This document shows positions 33,570 to 42,462 of a stretch of DNA of 64,000 bases, one piece after another. This DNA is from Gp6-AA40 sp963818645 (lineage in GTDB: Bacteria; Acidobacteriota; Vicinamibacteria; Vicinamibacterales; UBA2999), in NCBI GenBank assembly GCA_963818645.1, contig CAWFTF010000023.1, positions 62,001 through 126,000 of the forward strand, read 5' to 3'. Position 1 is the first letter of the stretch; every line of letters starts with the position of its first letter. A model generated the notes under the pieces. The model had not been told where the DNA came from. It worked only from the letters and a program-made list of their open reading frames with translations, and searched no databases. The position numbers and the translations under genes are program-made.

Positions 33570-35046
33570 ATGAGTTCCCGAGCAACGTGGACCAGAGCAA
33601 GTTGCATAGCGGTTCTCGCCGGGTTCGGCTTTCGTTGCCGTCCGCGCCGCCGATGGCGATCTGCCGAACACGGGCATGGCTGACCCGGTCGCTCTTGATG
33701 AGCGCCTTCGACCGGTTTGCGGCCGGCGGCGCGCCAGCGAATATTGTGATCCTGTCGCTCTCCAATCTTCGTGGCGTGAGCAGCGAAGCGTTGAACGCCG
33801 GCGGACGGGTCGCGGTCGATCTCGCGACGGGCGCCGTGGGTTCAAACGTCCGACTACTTCCACCTGGTGACACGTTCGACCTCTGGTTGATCGACAACCA
33901 GCCGGGGCCCGGTCACAGCACGCTCGCGGATCACGGGGACGGCCTGCTGAAGGTCGGCACGTACACCGTGTCAGCGGGGAGGCACACACTGTCGGTGTCC
34001 CTGGGACCGACGGCCTTCACCAGCTTCTACCCGGATCGGGCGTTCGTGGTCAGGTCGGGGCAAAGCTCCCCTGGACGGGTTCGTGCTGACGGGTCCCACC
34101 ACGTTTTTCACGCGACTCCGGCAGCGTCAGATCCGTTTCGTCGACGACGCGGCTGCGGCGCTCGGATTCGATCCCACGGCAGCGGCACGCGCTGCCGATT
34201 TTGCGAGAGTGACCGCCCAGGGCCGCCAGCTCTTTCTGAACGAGAGGTTCGAGGGCAACGGACGGACCTGCGGGACGTGCCACGTCGAGACCAACAATTT
34301 CACCGTCGATCCGAAGCTCATCGCCACTCTGCCTTCGAGCGATCCGCTCTTCGTGGCCGAGACGAATCCGGCGCTGGCAACGCTCGAGAATCCTGATCTG
34401 TTGCGCCGGTTCGGGTTGATCCTCGTCAACGCAGACGGCTTCGATCCATCGAGAGGGCACGTGTTCCGCGGCGCTCAGAACGTGCAGGCGCTTGCGAACT
34501 CCACGACGCCGCAAGACCCGAGCTTTGGCATCGACTTCAGCACCAACGGGCGAAATCCGAATCCACCCGAGCGCCTCGGCTGGGGCAACGATGCCCCACC
34601 GCTTCGCGACTTTGCGCTCGTGGCCATCGCGCAGCACGCCACGAGAACGGTCAGTCGCACAGCAGCAGTGGATTTCCGCTTGCCGACGGATGAGGAACTG
34701 GATGCTTTGGTCGCATATCAGCTCTCCCTCGGTCGGCAGGAAGACTTCAACCTCCCGACGCTAGAGCTGAAGAGCACGCTGGCGAGCAACGGCAAGACCC
34801 TGTTTCTGGACAGCGGGAACCTGTTCGAGCCGGAGCCGGGCCACAAGAACTGCAACGGCTGCCACTTCAACGGCGGGGGCACAGCTGGAATGTCGTTCAA
34901 TGATCAGACACCGGGATTCCCGGATATGACGGCAGTCCACGCGGGTTCAACATCGGTGCCGGCACCAACGTGAACGAGATACCGCTGGCGCTGGCGCTGA
35001 GTCTGCCGCGTGACGGAGGGTTCGGGCAAATTCTGAGTATCAGGGT
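33570..35046 (+). pseudogene. Secreted dihaem cytochrome c-like protein, frameshifted and cut off by the 198-bp repeat
   Basis: ATG 33570 has a GAGGGAGG site upstream and opens a signal peptide (MSSRATWTRASCIAVLAGFG). A beta-rich segment follows in another frame, then the main part from about 34075 with two haem motifs, CGTCH (near 34270) and CNGCH (near 34855), as in cytochrome c peroxidase-like proteins. A further shift near 34945 leads to NIGAGTNVNEIPLALAL and RDGGFGQILSIRVN. At 35047 the sequence turns into copy B of the 198-bp repeat and the C-terminus is lost. Frameshifts alone could be errors; the truncation at the repeat is structural. Confidence 0.7.
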
Positions 35047-35133
35047 GAACTGGATCTCGAGGAACGTGTAGCCCGCACTGCTAAGGGCGGGTGGCCGCGG
35101 GCGCTGGGGGAGCGCCCGCGACCATTGCCGCAC
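35047..35133 (-). pseudogene. 5' fragment of the pilin-like gene
   Basis: The minus strand reads the leader and start of the mature pilin (PRPPALSSAGYTFLEI) exactly as at 24161 and then leaves the repeat. Only the first 29 or so codons are present. Confidence 0.8.
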
Positions 35134-35244
35134 ATCGTAACTACTGCCCCGCCGACTCGCCCTTCACGGTGACGACAGTGACGAGAGGCTTCAGCTTCAG
35201 GAAGCTTTTCTCCCCCACGCCACGCACGTTCATCAGGTCCTCGA
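35047..35244. repeat. 198-bp direct repeat, copy B
   Basis: Matches copy A at 24072-24269 in the same orientation. The match starts at GAAC and ends at CCTCGA, after which the two sites differ completely. Copy B is continuous with the intact ComEA-like gene on its right side; copy A is continuous with the intact pilin gene on its left side. Confidence 0.9.
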
Positions 35245-35461
35245 CCTTCTTGAACGATCCATTCTTCTGTCGGTATTCGAGGATGCGTTCCGCGGTCGCC
35301 TTCCCAATGCCTGGGAGCGTTTCCAGTTGCGCCACGCTCGCCGTGTTCAGGTTGATCGGCGCTGACGCAGACGCCGCCGTGCGCTGGGTGCCAGCCTGTG
35401 CCGAGACGGTCGCGATGCTGAGACCCAGTGCGACCAGAACCGCAATGACGATGCGAATCAT
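35141..35461 (-). CDS. ComEA-like secreted helix-hairpin-helix protein
   Basis: About 106 residues: a signal peptide (MIRIVIAVLVALGLSIATVSAQA) and a ComEA-type double helix-hairpin-helix domain (INLNTASVAQLETLPGIGKA, then EDLMNVRGVGEKSF). Such proteins bind DNA outside the cytoplasmic membrane during uptake, or have other DNA or envelope roles when encoded alone. The ATG at 35459-35461 is preceded by AGGAGG. Its natural downstream neighbour is the pilin gene; here only the first codons of that gene remain (35047-35133). Confidence 0.88.
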   Translation of the reverse strand: MIRIVIAVLVALGLSIATVSAQAGTQRTAASASAPINLNTASVAQLETLPGIGKATAERILEYRQKNGSFKKVEDLMNVRGVGEKSFLKLKPLVTVVTVKGESAGQ

Positions 35462-35947
35462 GAACTGCCTCCTGTCCGCATCTGGCAGGCGCACTCAGAC
35501 GTGAACGCGGGAACGTGCGGACGCTTCGAGACGTGAATCGGTGCGCGGTGACCTGCCACATGGCTCCTCTGCGCGCGAAGGTCCCGGACGGGGCTGGTGC
35601 CACACGGGCGGTTGGGTGCACGGCTGACAACACGAACCCGCCGGGACGACCCACCTCAGAGCAAGCGTGACGCCGGGGTCGGCGCACACACTTCGTCGAC
35701 GCAGCCACATGACCGCCAAGCAGTTACATCACGACGACGGAAATGCGAGTTTGGTCAGGCCGCGAGACCGTGAACTGCGGTTGGCGGTATGCGGGGGGGT
35801 TATTTGAAGCTGACCGGATTGGCCAGGTTGCCGTCGCTTTCGAGGAGAAACAGCACTGCGACCGCGTGTATCATGCTTCCGCGGACGAATTTGCACATGG
35901 CCGATCTCGGCCGGTGCTTCATGTGGTCTTTAACAGGAGTCGTGTGA
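35462..35947. other. Intergenic stretch without recognised genes
   Basis: Divergent gap between the ComEA-like gene and the HU gene. No domain, RNA or clear repeat is seen. It should hold both promoters. A G8 run at about 35789-35796 is the longest homopolymer noticed here. Confidence 0.4.
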
Positions 35948-36259
35948 ATGGCAAAGAAAAATGGCGCCCCCACCAAGTCGGACATCGTGGCTCAGATCTG
36001 CGAAGACGCCGAGCTGTCCCGTAAGCAGGTCGCCGCAGTGTTCGAGTCACTCAATGGCATCATCAAGAAGAGCCTCCGTGGGCCTGGTATGTTCACGTTC
36101 CCTGGCCTGCTGAAGATGAAGGTCGTCAAGAAGCCCGCGACGAAGGCGCGTCAAGGCATCAATCCCTTCACCAAGGAAAAGATGATGTTCAAGGCGAAGC
36201 CGGCCTCGAAGAAGGTTCGCATACTCCCGCTGAAGAGCCTCAAGGCCCTTGTGAACTGA
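35948..36259 (+). CDS. HU/IHF family DNA-binding protein
   Basis: 103-residue histone-like protein. It begins MAKKNGAPTKSDIVAQI, with the helical dimerisation region (ELSRKQVAAVFESLNGIIK), then the beta-arm region rewritten as GPGMFTFPGLLKMKVVKK and NPFTKEKMMFKAKP, and a Lys-rich C-terminus. The arm lacks the standard GRNP sequence (it has GINPFTKE), as in the divergent HU group seen in Acidobacteriota and myxobacteria. The ATG at 35948 follows an AGGAG site. It is probably a nucleoid protein. Confidence 0.92.
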   Translation: MAKKNGAPTKSDIVAQICEDAELSRKQVAAVFESLNGIIKKSLRGPGMFTFPGLLKMKVVKKPATKARQGINPFTKEKMMFKAKPASKKVRILPLKSLKALVN

Positions 36260-36269
36260 GCGTAAGGGG

Positions 36270-36575
36270 CTACTTGAGCCTGGCCGGTTTGGCGCACTTC
36301 TTCAGGTACGCCACCAAGGCCTTGGCCTCAGCCGTCAGAGTGGACTGATCCCGGACGACGGTCACGTCGCCGTGACCATCGTCGATCGAGATCTGGTAGT
36401 CCTCGAGGTCGCGCCCGGTGAGCGATCGCTGCTCACCAGGCGTCGAGAGGAGGTTTGCGTTTTTCACCAGCGTTTCGAGCGTGGTGGCCTCGTCCGCTTG
36501 CATCGACGAGGTATCGAGCGTGCACTCACGGATTGCGCCGACAATGCCACCGGACTGAGTGAACTGGACACGCAC
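36270..36575 (-). CDS. Emfourin-like protealysin inhibitor
   Basis: A 101-residue protein starting MRVQFTQSGGIVGAIR, with YQISIDDGHGDVTVVRDQST in the middle. This matches emfourin, the small protein inhibitor encoded next to protealysin-like M4 proteases. It lies 24 bp downstream of the M4 protease gene on the same strand, the order known for the protealysin operon of Serratia. It has no signal peptide, which agrees with protealysin-like proteases having intracellular as well as exported pools. Confidence 0.82.
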   Translation of the reverse strand: MRVQFTQSGGIVGAIRECTLDTSSMQADEATTLETLVKNANLLSTPGEQRSLTGRDLEDYQISIDDGHGDVTVVRDQSTLTAEAKALVAYLKKCAKPARLK

Positions 36576-36599
36576 AACGGGCCTTTGACCTCGATGATA

Positions 36600-37667
36600 T
36601 CAAAGGTTGATTCCCACCTTTTTCCACGCGGCCTTCACCGCCTTCTTCGCTGCGGCACCGTATTTCGGCGTGCTTGCGACCTGGAGTGAGACCCTCGCGC
36701 AGTCGGCAAACTGGCTCGTCGTCGTCAGCTGAAGCATCGTGTCGTACCAGATGCGGCCGGCAACATTCCAGGCGCTCCCCTTGAGTGCCTTGGCTACGAG
36801 CACGAACGCGCGATTGGGAATACCGGAGTTGATGTGGACGCCGCCACGATCGGCCGCACCCTTGTAGAGATTCCTCATGTGCGCAGGCTGCGGATCGTCG
36901 CCAAGGTCGGGATCGCCGACGAACGCAGTGCCGGGATTTTCCATGTCGCGAATCGCGCGGCGGGTTGGCGCCGGCACGAGGACTTCAGCGCCAATCAACC
37001 AGTTGGCCTTGAGCGCCGTCTCGCCCTTGATCCACTGCCGCACGAGCACGCCGAAGACATCGGCGAAGTGCTCGTTCAGCGCGCCCGACTGGTTGCGATA
37101 CTCGAGGTTGCTGGTGAACGACTCGACGCCGTGCGTCAGCTCGTGGCCAACGACATCGAGTGACCCGGTGAAGTTGCGGAAGATCACGCCGTCGCCGTCA
37201 CCGTAGGCCATCTGTTCGCCATTCCAGAAGGCGTTGTTCATCGGCACCAGCGCGCCGTTCTCGTCCGCTTCGCCAACGTGGACCGAGGAGACCAGCGTCA
37301 TGCCGTTGTTGTCGAGCGAATTACGCCCGAACAGTTGATCGTAGAAGTCGTAGGTGTGCCCGGAGTAGTCGTACGCCTGGTTGACGGAGACATCGGTCAC
37401 CTTCGGCTGCCCTTCGGAGCGAACGAGCTTGCCCGGCAGCTGATCGCCCTTCTTTGCGTCGTACACCAGCCGCTGCTTCTTCTTCGCCGGCGCCGCCGAG
37501 ACCATCAACCCTGGCATCGCCTGGCTCATGACACGCTGCGTGCGCAGTGTGGCCGCGGCTCTGATGTTGGCGATGGCGCGGGCGCGGACAGTTGGATTCG
37601 TGGATTGTGCGAGCTTGTCGTTGATGTACGGCGGGATGATGCACTGAATCGAGAGACGGTCACACAT
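36600..37667 (-). CDS. Protealysin-like M4 metalloprotease
   Basis: Thermolysin-family zinc protease of about 355 residues. The short N-terminal propeptide has the PPY motif of protealysin-like precursors (MCDRLSIQCIIPPYINDKLA). Zinc and catalytic motifs are present: GHELTHGVE and the downstream ALNEHFADVFG Glu, followed by GGVHINSGIPNRAF with the catalytic-side His. There is no signal peptide. The ATG at 37665-37667 has AAAGGAG upstream. Upstream in-frame codons belong to a HAD-like remnant and were excluded. The emfourin gene follows. Confidence 0.92.
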   Translation of the reverse strand: MCDRLSIQCIIPPYINDKLAQSTNPTVRARAIANIRAAATLRTQRVMSQAMPGLMVSAAPAKKKQRLVYDAKKGDQLPGKLVRSEGQPKVTDVSVNQAYDYSGHTYDFYDQLFGRNSLDNNGMTLVSSVHVGEADENGALVPMNNAFWNGEQMAYGDGDGVIFRNFTGSLDVVGHELTHGVESFTSNLEYRNQSGALNEHFADVFGVLVRQWIKGETALKANWLIGAEVLVPAPTRRAIRDMENPGTAFVGDPDLGDDPQPAHMRNLYKGAADRGGVHINSGIPNRAFVLVAKALKGSAWNVAGRIWYDTMLQLTTTSQFADCARVSLQVASTPKYGAAAKKAVKAAWKKVGINL

Positions 37668-37681
37668 CGGAAACTCCTTTG

Positions 37682-37868
37682 GACGTCGCGAGCTCATGGG
37701 ATCTGCCGCAACACGTGAAAGAGGTGAAGCGGATGGAACGAGACCTGAAAGCCGGCGGACGCCGCGGTCGCCGGTGTGTTCGACATGACGCCGAGGCGAT
37801 GCGACGCCAAACTGGGGGATGACGAGTGTGTCTCCGAGGTCGAAGAAGATCGCGATCGGATTACTCAT
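37682..37868 (-). pseudogene. Remnant of a HAD-like hydrolase
   Basis: MSNPIAIFFDLGDTLV is HAD motif I (DxGDT). After PQFGVAS a one-base shift leads to RLGVMSNTPATAASAGF, which resembles HAD motif II (LSNT). The cap and the rest of the core are missing, so this is a short relic between the protease gene and its upstream region. It may also be a small expressed peptide. Confidence 0.45.
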
Positions 37869-37895
37869 GATCATCAACGTCTGGCCGAAGGCGAC

Positions 37896-38258
37896 TTACT
37901 GGATATAACGCCTCGGTCGCCGTCGTCGAACCGACCAGACACCCGAAGAGGCGAGCTGAGCAGTAGCGGGCGCCACGCAGACGCACGAGACGTGTGAGCA
38001 CCGAGACGGCGTTCGTGTCGGTTCGCGTCTGGCCTCGACGCGTCGCTCGCGGCCAGCGTTGACGAAGACACAGGAAGTATCCAAGCGCGTCGTTTTGCAA
38101 GTGCGCCAGCGCTGGTCTCCGATCTCGCTGAGTGTGCGACCGTCGAAGCGCATGTGCGGACGATTGGCCACATCCTGAGGACGAACGAACGTCAGCGTCT
38201 GGTGATCGCTCAGCGCCGCTTCGACACGCGCAAGATCGTCCGCCCGGTAGTTCCCCAT
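37896..38258 (-). CDS. Possible small protein, function unknown
   Basis: The first 75 or so residues (MGNYRADDLARVEAALSDHQ) have normal amino-acid composition and high third-position GC. The last third looks like an out-of-frame tail, so a frameshift is likely. No domain recognised. It could begin further upstream near 38298. Confidence 0.35.
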   Translation of the reverse strand: MGNYRADDLARVEAALSDHQTLTFVRPQDVANRPHMRFDGRTLSEIGDQRWRTCKTTRLDTSCVFVNAGRERRVEARREPTRTPSRCSHVSCVCVAPATAQLASSGVWSVRRRRPRRYIQ

Positions 38259-38367
38259 CCGGCACGAGCCGGGCCAGTGCTGAATTGTGAAAGGTCATGC
38301 GGTCAGGCCCATTGTGGCCGAGCGTGCAAGGTTTCCAGACTCCCCCGTTCTAAGGCCAGGAGGAGTT

Positions 38368-39173
38368 ATGAATCATCGTCGTGCTTGCGTGCTGATTGCC
38401 GTCCTGGGTTGTGCCGCTGCCCTGCCGGTCATGCTCTGTGCATCGGACAATCGTCCGAGCGCGGGCGTCGAGATCATGGTGAAAGGAGTCTCGCAGCCCA
38501 AGTTCGTCCACAACGGCCGCCTCTATGTGGAGGCCCTCAAGGGGCGGGAATATGCCATCCGGCTGCGGAATCCCTACCCGGTTCGCGTCGCCGTGGCGCT
38601 CTCGGTCGATGGGCTCAACACGATCGATGCCCGCGAGACGACGGCCGGCGATGCGCGCAAGTGGGTGCTCGGTCCCTATGAAATAGTGACCATCAGCGGC
38701 TGGCAGACGAGCCAGAGCGAAGCACGCCGCTTCGAGTTCACGACGGAGGCGCGCTCGTACGGGGCGGCGCTCGGGAAGACCGAGAACCTCGGGATGATCA
38801 CCGCGGTGTTCTTCAAGGAGCGCGTGCCTGTTCCTGTGCCGTATTCGTCGAACGATGAGAGGCGACGGCAGGATCAAGGACCAGGCGTCGCCGGCCGCAG
38901 CGGCTCAGGAAGCTGGCGCACCGCCGAGCCGCTTGAAAGCGGCGGACGAATACGCGGCGACCGGTATGGGCCGTCGCTACCGATCACGCCGTCACGCAGG
39001 TCTGGCTGGACCTCGAGGACACATCGTCGCAGACCGTGAACATCCGCTACGAGTTCCGTCCACAGCTCGTGAGGCTCGGCATCCTGTCGCCGACCCCCGA
39101 CCCGCTCGATCGCCGTGAACGTGCGCGCGGGTTCGACGACAGCTTCAGCCCAGTGCCTCCGCATCTGCGATAG
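38368..39173 (+). CDS. Secreted protein of unknown function, two frameshifts
   Basis: ATG 38368 with AGGAGGAG upstream opens a signal peptide (MNHRRACVLIAVLGCAAALP). Residues 30-150 form a beta-rich domain (GVEIMVKGVSQPKFV, EYAIRLRNPYPVRVAVALSV, GWQTSQSEARRFEF). I do not know a function for it. The frame shifts by one extra base near 38853 and again near 38963 and ends as VTQVWLDLEDTSSQTVNIRY and on to TAG 39171-39173. Both shifts are insertions. Confidence 0.65.
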
Positions 39174-39185
39174 ACACGCCCGTGA

Positions 39186-39680
39186 TCAGCTCGTGGCAGG
39201 CGGTCCGCTGGCCGCCTGTGCGAGTTGCCGGATGGCGCCGAGATGATAGGCCAGATGCGGGATGCTGCCGACTGCAGAACCGAGGCCGACGTCGTCCCAG
39301 GCAGGCGGGCGCTTCATGACTTCGAGCCACGCCTGCGCCTCTCGCGCGAGATCGGCCCGGAGCTTTCGCCACTGATCATCGGTGACGGTCTGATGCGTCC
39401 AGGCATCGGCCCAGTTCGCAATCGACCACAGACTCTCGCCTTTGGCTTCGCGATTCAACAGCTCGAGGCCGTAACGGAGATGCTCCACATGAGACGCCAC
39501 AGACGATCGACTACCGGGTCGTGCGCTCGCAGTCTCGGCTGAGAGTGCGTCGAGCGATGCCACCAGACCGCGATCGCCGCTGTTCAGGAAAAACGCATCA
39601 CCGCGTGGTCCGTAAAGTGCCTCGCTGAGCAGCGTGACGAGGACCTGCCTCAGCATCGCCTCAGCGCCACTGTTCGACAT
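39186..39680 (-). CDS. DinB family protein
   Basis: About 164 residues with the DinB/YfiT four-helix pattern. Candidate metal-binding His residues are in SSVASHVEHLRYGLELL and in HLAYHLGAIRQL. Such proteins are thiol-dependent metalloenzymes of mostly unknown substrate. The ATG at 39678-39680 was chosen; the frame extends upstream only through the palindrome at 39703-39725. It is divergent from the CPBP protease gene and converges on the secreted protein before it. Confidence 0.8.
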   Translation of the reverse strand: MSNSGAEAMLRQVLVTLLSEALYGPRGDAFFLNSGDRGLVASLDALSAETASARPGSRSSVASHVEHLRYGLELLNREAKGESLWSIANWADAWTHQTVTDDQWRKLRADLAREAQAWLEVMKRPPAWDDVGLGSAVGSIPHLAYHLGAIRQLAQAASGPPATS

Positions 39681-39702
39681 GTTGACCTCACGCGCAGTAA
39701 TT

Positions 39703-39725
39703 GTGAAGGGGTCTGACCCCTTCAC
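39703..39725. repeat. REP-like palindrome GTGAAGGGGTC-T-GACCCCTTCAC
   Basis: Perfect 11-bp arms around a single T, in the divergent gap between dinB and the CPBP gene. TTGTG...CACAA-like bases extend it on both sides with one mismatch. Such GGGGTCTGACCCC palindromes resemble REP elements mobilised by IS200-like (RAYT) enzymes; none is encoded in the window. Confidence 0.7.
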
Positions 39726-39746
39726 ACAATTGCGTACACTCGTCGC

Positions 39747-40619
39747 GTGTTACTGCCCTACCTGTGGCTCTCGCTCGCAATCGTGTGGGTCTGGCTTCCG
39801 CCGCAGGCCGCGGCTCGGACACTATGGTCTCGGTTCGGTGTCTCGGGCATGTGGCTGGCTCTTGCTATTGCCCATGCCTACGCTACCGGCATCGTCTCAG
39901 TCGTTGGCATCGTGGCCATCGCCGTCTTCGGTCTTCTCTGCTACGCCTGTTCGCGAGAGACGTCCCGTCCTCTCAATATCCTGCTGACGCTTGCCGCGAT
40001 CGTCTTCTCCCTCGCGCTCATGGCGCACGTCGTGCCAGGGTTCTCCAATACGCTGATCGTAAGGGATGCCGTACTGACTCCCGGTGCCGTGCCCTACACG
40101 CTGTACATGAATTTCGACAAAGGGCAGATCGGCGTCTTCCTTCTCGCGTTCGGTCCGCCACTCATCGCCTCACGACCAGAGTGGATGGCGATGCTCAGGA
40201 CTGCGCTGCCCGGCGCCGTTGCGTTGATCGTGGTGCTGATGGCGTGCGCGCTGCTGATCGGTCAGGTACGCCTGGAACCGAAGTGGCCCGACTTCCTGTC
40301 CGTCTGGCTCTGGTCGAATCTGCTCTTCACATGCGCTGCTGAAGAGGCGCTGTTTCGAGGCGTGATCCAGCGACAGCTTCAAGGCCCGGAGTCATCGGGC
40401 ATGTCGAGCCATGCAGTCGGCGGGCTGATCCTCGCCGCGATTATCTTCGGCGCCGCTCACTACGCGGGTGGCGTGTGGTCGGTCGTGCTCGCGACAATCG
40501 CTGGCATCGGTTACGGGTGGGTGTTCTGGCGAACGAACCGCATCGAAGCGTCGATCCTCACGCATTTCCTGGTGAACACCGCGCACATCCTCGGCTTCAC
40601 CTACCCCGCGCTGACCTGA
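39747..40619 (+). CDS. CPBP family intramembrane metalloprotease
   Basis: 290 residues with about eight membrane helices. The glutamic-type active-site signature is complete: EEALFRGVIQRQL, then FGAAHYAGG and HFLVNTAH near the C-terminus. Family members process membrane or prenylated peptides and some give immunity to small peptides. The GTG at 39747 starts a hydrophobic helix directly. It converges on the fatty-acid hydroxylase gene with no gap. Confidence 0.9.
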   Translation: MLLPYLWLSLAIVWVWLPPQAAARTLWSRFGVSGMWLALAIAHAYATGIVSVVGIVAIAVFGLLCYACSRETSRPLNILLTLAAIVFSLALMAHVVPGFSNTLIVRDAVLTPGAVPYTLYMNFDKGQIGVFLLAFGPPLIASRPEWMAMLRTALPGAVALIVVLMACALLIGQVRLEPKWPDFLSVWLWSNLLFTCAAEEALFRGVIQRQLQGPESSGMSSHAVGGLILAAIIFGAAHYAGGVWSVVLATIAGIGYGWVFWRTNRIEASILTHFLVNTAHILGFTYPALT

Positions 40620-41723
40620 CTATTTCGACGTGAACGGATCGACGAACTGGCGGACGTAGCCACTCGGCACTGGCTTGCCTCCAGCCAGTCCATAGGACGA
40701 AGGCCAGCGATCGCCTGGCAGGTAGCAGGTGCCGAACAGCCGATCCAGAAGTGGCAGATGGACTGCAAAGTTCTTGTCCACGGCTTCGCGATCGGCGCCG
40801 TGGTGCCAGTGATGAAACTGCGGCGTGGCCATCACCCAGCGCAACAGACCGAAGTTGAATCGAACGTTGGCATGGATGAACGTGGCCTGAATGCTTACGA
40901 ACGCCACATAAGCGACGAGCGCCGTCTCCGCGAAGCCGAGCACGTAAATCGGCACGTAGGTAAGCCCGCGCGTGACGGCGACGTCAACCAGATGCAGCCG
41001 CGATCCGGCAAGCCAGTCCATCACATCTGCCGAGTGATGGATCCGATGGAAGCGCCAGAGCATCGGCACCTGATGAAATGCGCGATGCACCCAGTACTGC
41101 ACGAAGTCGGTGAGCACCAGGATCTCGACGAACTGGATGACGAGCGGCTGACTGGCGATCGCTCGCTGCACATCTCCCGACACTGCCCATGCAAACAGCG
41201 TCATCGCCGGTCTCATCGTCAGCAGCGTCGTCACCTGCACGAGCAGCGCGCTCAGGAAGAAGTACGCAAGATCGGTGCGCCACCCGCGACGAAACACGTC
41301 CTGCTCCGGCAGGCGCGCAAAGAGGCGCTCCAGCGGGATGAAGACGGCGGAGTACGCCATCAGGTTCAGCAGAAACCAGTCGAGCCCCAGGAACGGGCCG
41401 TTCTGTAACTCTCCGTCGAGAGGAACCCGCGAGCCGCCGAGCAGCGCAGCGATCAACGTCAACGAGATGCCAGCCATGCCGAGGATCTTGCGATGGCGAA
41501 GACACACGCTGATGACGCCGGCAATGAACGAGCTGACCAGGACGAGGTGCAGGAGTGCCCTGATGAACGGGACGGGATACAGCCCGCGCAGCTCCGGCAT
41601 CGTGAGCAGCGACGGATAGTGGAAGCAGAAGACCGCACCCAGGCCAATCGTTCCCAGCGTGGCGGAGAGCACGCCGCTCAGCCATCCCGATCCGAACGCC
41701 CTCGGTGTCAGGGCTGTCACCAT
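40620..41723 (-). CDS. Fatty-acid hydroxylase / sterol desaturase family di-iron membrane enzyme
   Basis: About 367 residues with several membrane helices. The eight-His pattern is complete: HRAFH, HRIHH and HHWHH, plus HLVD. This superfamily includes C4-sterol methyl oxidase, fatty-acid 2-hydroxylase and alkylglycerol monooxygenase. The ATG at 41721-41723 overlaps the end of the CarF-like gene by 7 bp, so both form one operon. Because the partner makes vinyl-ether lipids, an ether-lipid substrate is plausible but not shown. A Q-V-P-M-L-W-R-F-H-R pattern fits alkylglycerol monooxygenase-like members. Confidence 0.85.
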   Translation of the reverse strand: MVTALTPRAFGSGWLSGVLSATLGTIGLGAVFCFHYPSLLTMPELRGLYPVPFIRALLHLVLVSSFIAGVISVCLRHRKILGMAGISLTLIAALLGGSRVPLDGELQNGPFLGLDWFLLNLMAYSAVFIPLERLFARLPEQDVFRRGWRTDLAYFFLSALLVQVTTLLTMRPAMTLFAWAVSGDVQRAIASQPLVIQFVEILVLTDFVQYWVHRAFHQVPMLWRFHRIHHSADVMDWLAGSRLHLVDVAVTRGLTYVPIYVLGFAETALVAYVAFVSIQATFIHANVRFNFGLLRWVMATPQFHHWHHGADREAVDKNFAVHLPLLDRLFGTCYLPGDRWPSSYGLAGGKPVPSGYVRQFVDPFTSK

Positions 41724-42436
41724 CGCTCCGCGAACGTGTGCTCGTCGGCGCGCGGTTGCAGGCCGGCGACGCGCATGATCAGCCGCTCGCACATCGGAAA
41801 GAAGTCGATCGCCGTGAGCCAGCGATTACACCAGCCGGTCGCGATGCAATAGTTGGCGACATACGGCGCGCGATGATGGCTCCCATGAGCCTCGGTGCTC
41901 AGGATGACGCCGTGACGTTGCAGCCACTGAACGAGTAACGGCGGCGACGGCATGTGCGCCCACTGATGCACCTGGTTCGTCGGCAGCGAGACGATCGCGA
42001 ACGTCATCAGCGCAAGCGATGTTGCCCAACCGATCGTCGAGCCAGGAAGCATGAGTGCAACGGTCAGGAACGGGATGTTGAGCATCGCCACGTCGCCGTT
42101 GCAGTCGATGAAATCGCGCCGCAGAAAGTCATCGGGGTTGACGTGGTGAACACGAAAGGGTCGAAGGAATCGACGTCCCAGCACGGGCATCGTTTCGCTG
42201 AACCAGGTGTCAGCGGTCCAGTGCACCAGACCAGAGACCAGATCAGCCGCGAGGGCAGCCGTCAGCACGACGAACGGCGACCACCAGTGCAGGAGCAGAC
42301 CGGCAGTGAAAGCGTGGGCAATATTCGCAAGAACCAGCGCCCCGGCGGCCACCAGCGACACGAACTCGATCGTCCTCGTGAGCCCGACGACGGCGTCGTG
42401 GGCGGGCAGCCCGGAGGTGGCCTCTGTCATGGCCAC
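41717..42436 (-). CDS. Plasmanylethanolamine desaturase (CarF / PEDS1 / TMEM189 family)
   Basis: 239-residue integral membrane protein. The conserved His-rich motifs of the CarF/Kua family are present: DLVSGLVHWTADTW, FRVHHVNPDDFLRRDFID, NQVHQWAHM, and HGSHHRAPY followed by NYCIATGWCN. In Myxococcus and in animals this enzyme introduces the vinyl-ether bond of plasmalogens. The 'HH' and 'HxxxH' residues needed for activity are retained. It is followed by an overlapping fatty-acid hydroxylase gene. Confidence 0.9.
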   Translation of the reverse strand: MAMTEATSGLPAHDAVVGLTRTIEFVSLVAAGALVLANIAHAFTAGLLLHWWSPFVVLTAALAADLVSGLVHWTADTWFSETMPVLGRRFLRPFRVHHVNPDDFLRRDFIDCNGDVAMLNIPFLTVALMLPGSTIGWATSLALMTFAIVSLPTNQVHQWAHMPSPPLLVQWLQRHGVILSTEAHGSHHRAPYVANYCIATGWCNRWLTAIDFFPMCERLIMRVAGLQPRADEHTFAERW

Positions 42437-42462
42437 CTTATCGGAGAATCGGCGCCGTTACC

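Noticed and set aside
35462..35947. A tRNA or small RNA gene in the comEA-HU gap
   Set aside because: No T-loop (GGTTCRA) with matching acceptor stem and no stable terminator-like hairpin was found.
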